Shown here in pieces: positions 62,482 through 64,000 of a stretch of 64,000 nucleotides of DNA; position 1 is the stretch's first letter, and the number at the start of each line of letters is the position of its first letter. This DNA is from Oribacterium sp. C9 (GTDB lineage: Bacteria; Bacillota; Clostridia; Lachnospirales; Lachnospiraceae). The notes under the pieces were generated by a model. The model made no database searches. It worked only from the letters and a program-made list of their open reading frames with translations, and was not told the origin of the DNA. Location of the stretch: NCBI RefSeq assembly GCF_002007235.1, contig NZ_MUHW01000021.1, forward strand, positions 1 to 64,000. Direction: 5' to 3'. Both the position numbers and the translations under genes were made by a program.

Positions 62482-62571
62482 AAACCGATGGAACATGATA
62501 CCGGCTGATACGAATGAAATATTTCGATATATCGATATCAGATAGATAACACTATATGTATTCTCTATATA

Positions 62572-62889
62572 TCAATCCAGCCTGAACACGGGCTCTAGCT
62601 TCGGCTGGGCACCTGTTTCAGGATCCATGACAAGCTCAAGTATATCCTTCATGTAGTCGTTCCACTTATCGACGACAGGGCTATCAGCCTGGGTCTTTTC
62701 TGCAAATGCCACGCCCTTTTCACATTCATAGTACCCGAAGAGCTCGTCACCGTCAGCAAATATGGTGTAATTAACTATGCCTGCACTCTTAAGCACCTCC
62801 ACCATCTCAGGCCATATCTCATTGTGTCTCCTGATATATTCTTCCTTGCATCCCGGCTTGATCCTGCCTCTCCATGCCATTCTTTCCAT
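62572..62889 (-). CDS. rhaM: L-rhamnose mutarotase
   Basis: I start at 62889 (MERMAWRGRIKPG; GGGAG five bases upstream), giving 105 aa. The family pattern is clear: WRGRIKPGCKEEYIRRHNEI with the active-site His (about residue 22), then NYTIFADGDELFGYYECE (about 41-58) and WNDYMKDILEL near the end. The enzyme interconverts alpha and beta L-rhamnose. It lies next to a GH105 gene in the same orientation, consistent with rhamnogalacturonan (pectin) use. The gene for RhaM is also called rhaU. Confidence 0.93.
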   Translation of the reverse strand: MERMAWRGRIKPGCKEEYIRRHNEIWPEMVEVLKSAGIVNYTIFADGDELFGYYECEKGVAFAEKTQADSPVVDKWNDYMKDILELVMDPETGAQPKLEPVFRLD

Positions 62890-62933
62890 GATTTCTCCCT
62901 TCATTTACAAAGATTTAAAGCTCTTTGATAAAT

Positions 62934-64000
62934 CTACCTGCAGCATCTTAATGCTTCAACCAGTGCCAGTATCGTCAATGACTGCCCGTAAGCCATAGGC
63001 GCGATAAGTATATTCTTATAATGCTCTTTGTCCATACCCATGCCTGTACCGCCGGAGACATTGAGCACTGTCCCATCCTTATCGATATTTGAAAGTATAC
63101 CCTTGATAGCTTTTTCAGCACAGGGTTTAAATGAATCATCAAGTATACCGAGCTTTATACCCTTCAGAATTCCGGCTGCAATGGCTGCAGATCCTGAAAC
63201 CTCTTCATAGCTTTCACTGTCGTCAAGCACAGTGTGCCATAAACCTGAAGGAGCCTGAAGCTTTTTAAGTGCTGTGACCTGAGCTCTGTAACAGTCAAGT
63301 ATCATCTGCTTGACACCGGGATTCAGCGGCTTTTTGAAATCCTCGAGATAATCCAGGATTCCCAGAGTGAACCAGCTGTTTCCTCTGCACCAGAAGACAC
63401 CTCCGAAATTGTTTCTCTCGTTGAAGGTCCAGCCGTGGTAGAAAAGTCCCGTCCTTTTATCATACAGATACTTGATATGCATGAGGACCTGATGGATACC
63501 CTCATTTATCCACTCCTCATTCTGATATTTATGTCCCATACGATTCAGGAAAAGCACGGTCATGAAGATGGTGTCTATCCACATTTCGTTTTCATTGAGT
63601 CTCACTCCCTGCCTGTCACCGTTGGCACTGGTCACATGCTGGAAGCCCCCCTCCTTCGTGCGAGGCAGACAGTTCATAAGCCAGTCTGCCCAGCTAAGGC
63701 AAAGTTCCTCATAGCGTTTGTCTCTTAGTTTCTCATTAAGTTCTGTTAAAGTGAGAAGCGGAGTTGTGGTGTTAATGTTTCTGGATGGAAGTCCCCTCTC
63801 GAGATTTTTGTCGAACCAGTCCCTGAGGAATCCGATCTGCTCCTCTGTGCCTTGAACATCCATTTTCTTCATGAGACCATACAGACCTATTCCCTGAGGC
63901 CAATCCCATTCGCTGATACCGAAATCTCTTTTGAAATATCCAATGGATTCACCCTTGTCCTTTAGCTCATCCTCATTTTCGGGACCGTCCAGATTTATAA
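62934..64000 (-). CDS. GH105 unsaturated rhamnogalacturonyl hydrolase (partial at the right edge)
   Basis: The frame continues through the right edge; the visible stretch upstream of the internal Met reads KRDFGISEWDWPQGIGLYGL, which is the conserved first helix region of YteR-type GH105 enzymes. Later come GVRLNENEMWIDTIFMTVLF (active-site Asp), FNERNNFGGVFWCRGNSWF (about the middle), LWHTVLDDSESYEEVSGSAA and the end NILIAPMAYGQSLTILALVEA. These enzymes remove the unsaturated galacturonyl residue left by rhamnogalacturonan lyases. It partners with the rhamnose mutarotase. The N-terminus is missing from the window. Confidence 0.92.
   Translation of the reverse strand, partial: INLDGPENEDELKDKGESIGYFKRDFGISEWDWPQGIGLYGLMKKMDVQGTEEQIGFLRDWFDKNLERGLPSRNINTTTPLLTLTELNEKLRDKRYEELCLSWADWLMNCLPRTKEGGFQHVTSANGDRQGVRLNENEMWIDTIFMTVLFLNRMGHKYQNEEWINEGIHQVLMHIKYLYDKRTGLFYHGWTFNERNNFGGVFWCRGNSWFTLGILDYLEDFKKPLNPGVKQMILDCYRAQVTALKKLQAPSGLWHTVLDDSESYEEVSGSAAIAAGILKGIKLGILDDSFKPCAEKAIKGILSNIDKDGTVLNVSGGTGMGMDKEHYKNILIAPMAYGQSLTILALVEALRCCR

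Overview
The window looks like a chromosome segment of an anaerobic low-to-mid GC Firmicute of the Lachnospiraceae, most like Butyrivibrio or Pseudobutyrivibrio. The clues are strong AGGAGG-type ribosome binding sites, two iron-containing alcohol dehydrogenases, a ferredoxin-type aldo/keto reductase, a DUF3798-type ABC transporter, FeoA-FeoB, AraC regulators and GH105/GH3/rhamnose genes for plant polysaccharides. This placement is inference. I saw no rRNA, tRNA or CRISPR array.

Layout. 0-7.5 kb: a truncated MATE gene, a hypothetical membrane protein, and a complete ABC importer of RbsC type with a DUF3798-like lipoprotein (7465 down to 1755), closed by a strong terminator. 7.6-10.2 kb: a periplasmic-sensor GGDEF-EAL protein. 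10.5-13.9 kb: small metabolic genes, including an Fe-ADH, an alpha/beta hydrolase and a VOC-like protein. 14-17.2 kb: a queuosine precursor operon queD-queE-folE-queC-queF behind a transcription attenuator. 17.5-18.5 kb: a PfkB sugar kinase. 18.6-25.4 kb: an adaptor/MacB-like efflux operon that ends with its response regulator, histidine kinase and a secreted cell-wall-binding protein; the ribosome binding site of its first gene is buried in a long hairpin. 25.4-29.8 kb: aldo/keto reductase, feoAB and a GNAT acetyltransferase. 29.9-34 kb: the two halves of an asymmetric heterodimeric ABC exporter, separated by a cluster of four hairpins. 34.1-35.3 kb: a second Fe-ADH with a MerR-type promoter.

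35.7-45.4 kb is an accessory region: a PrsW-like membrane protease, a decayed serine recombinase C-terminus, a phage tail-chaperone remnant, a MazG-like pyrophosphohydrolase next to a GIY-YIG/SF1 helicase (DUF2075 type), an AAA_14/DUF4143 ATPase, a delimited IS3-family element with a mutated catalytic Asp, an Abi_2 (AbiD/AbiF-like) HEPN protein, and a two-TM protein of unknown family. The abi gene is preceded by a perfect consensus promoter (TTGACA-17-TATAAT) that drives a roughly 45-50 nt hairpin RNA ending in eight U just before the abi ribosome binding site. This resembles an RNA-regulated toxin and is the most interesting item in the window. Beside it lie an array of three identical-arm palindromes and a probable small structured RNA.

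45.4-64 kb: a second, closely related sensor-GGDEF-EAL protein, a class I glutamine amidotransferase, a polar amino acid ABC importer with a divergent LysR regulator, a PAP2 phosphatase, a strongly predicted orphan small RNA (55.03-55.17 kb), a VOC protein, a GPH transporter/GH3 hexosaminidase/HAD operon with a divergent AraC regulator, sfsA, rhamnose mutarotase and a partial GH105 unsaturated glucuronyl/rhamnogalacturonyl hydrolase running off the right edge. Short REP-like palindromes with the core AATTCGCT occur in at least three intergenic regions.
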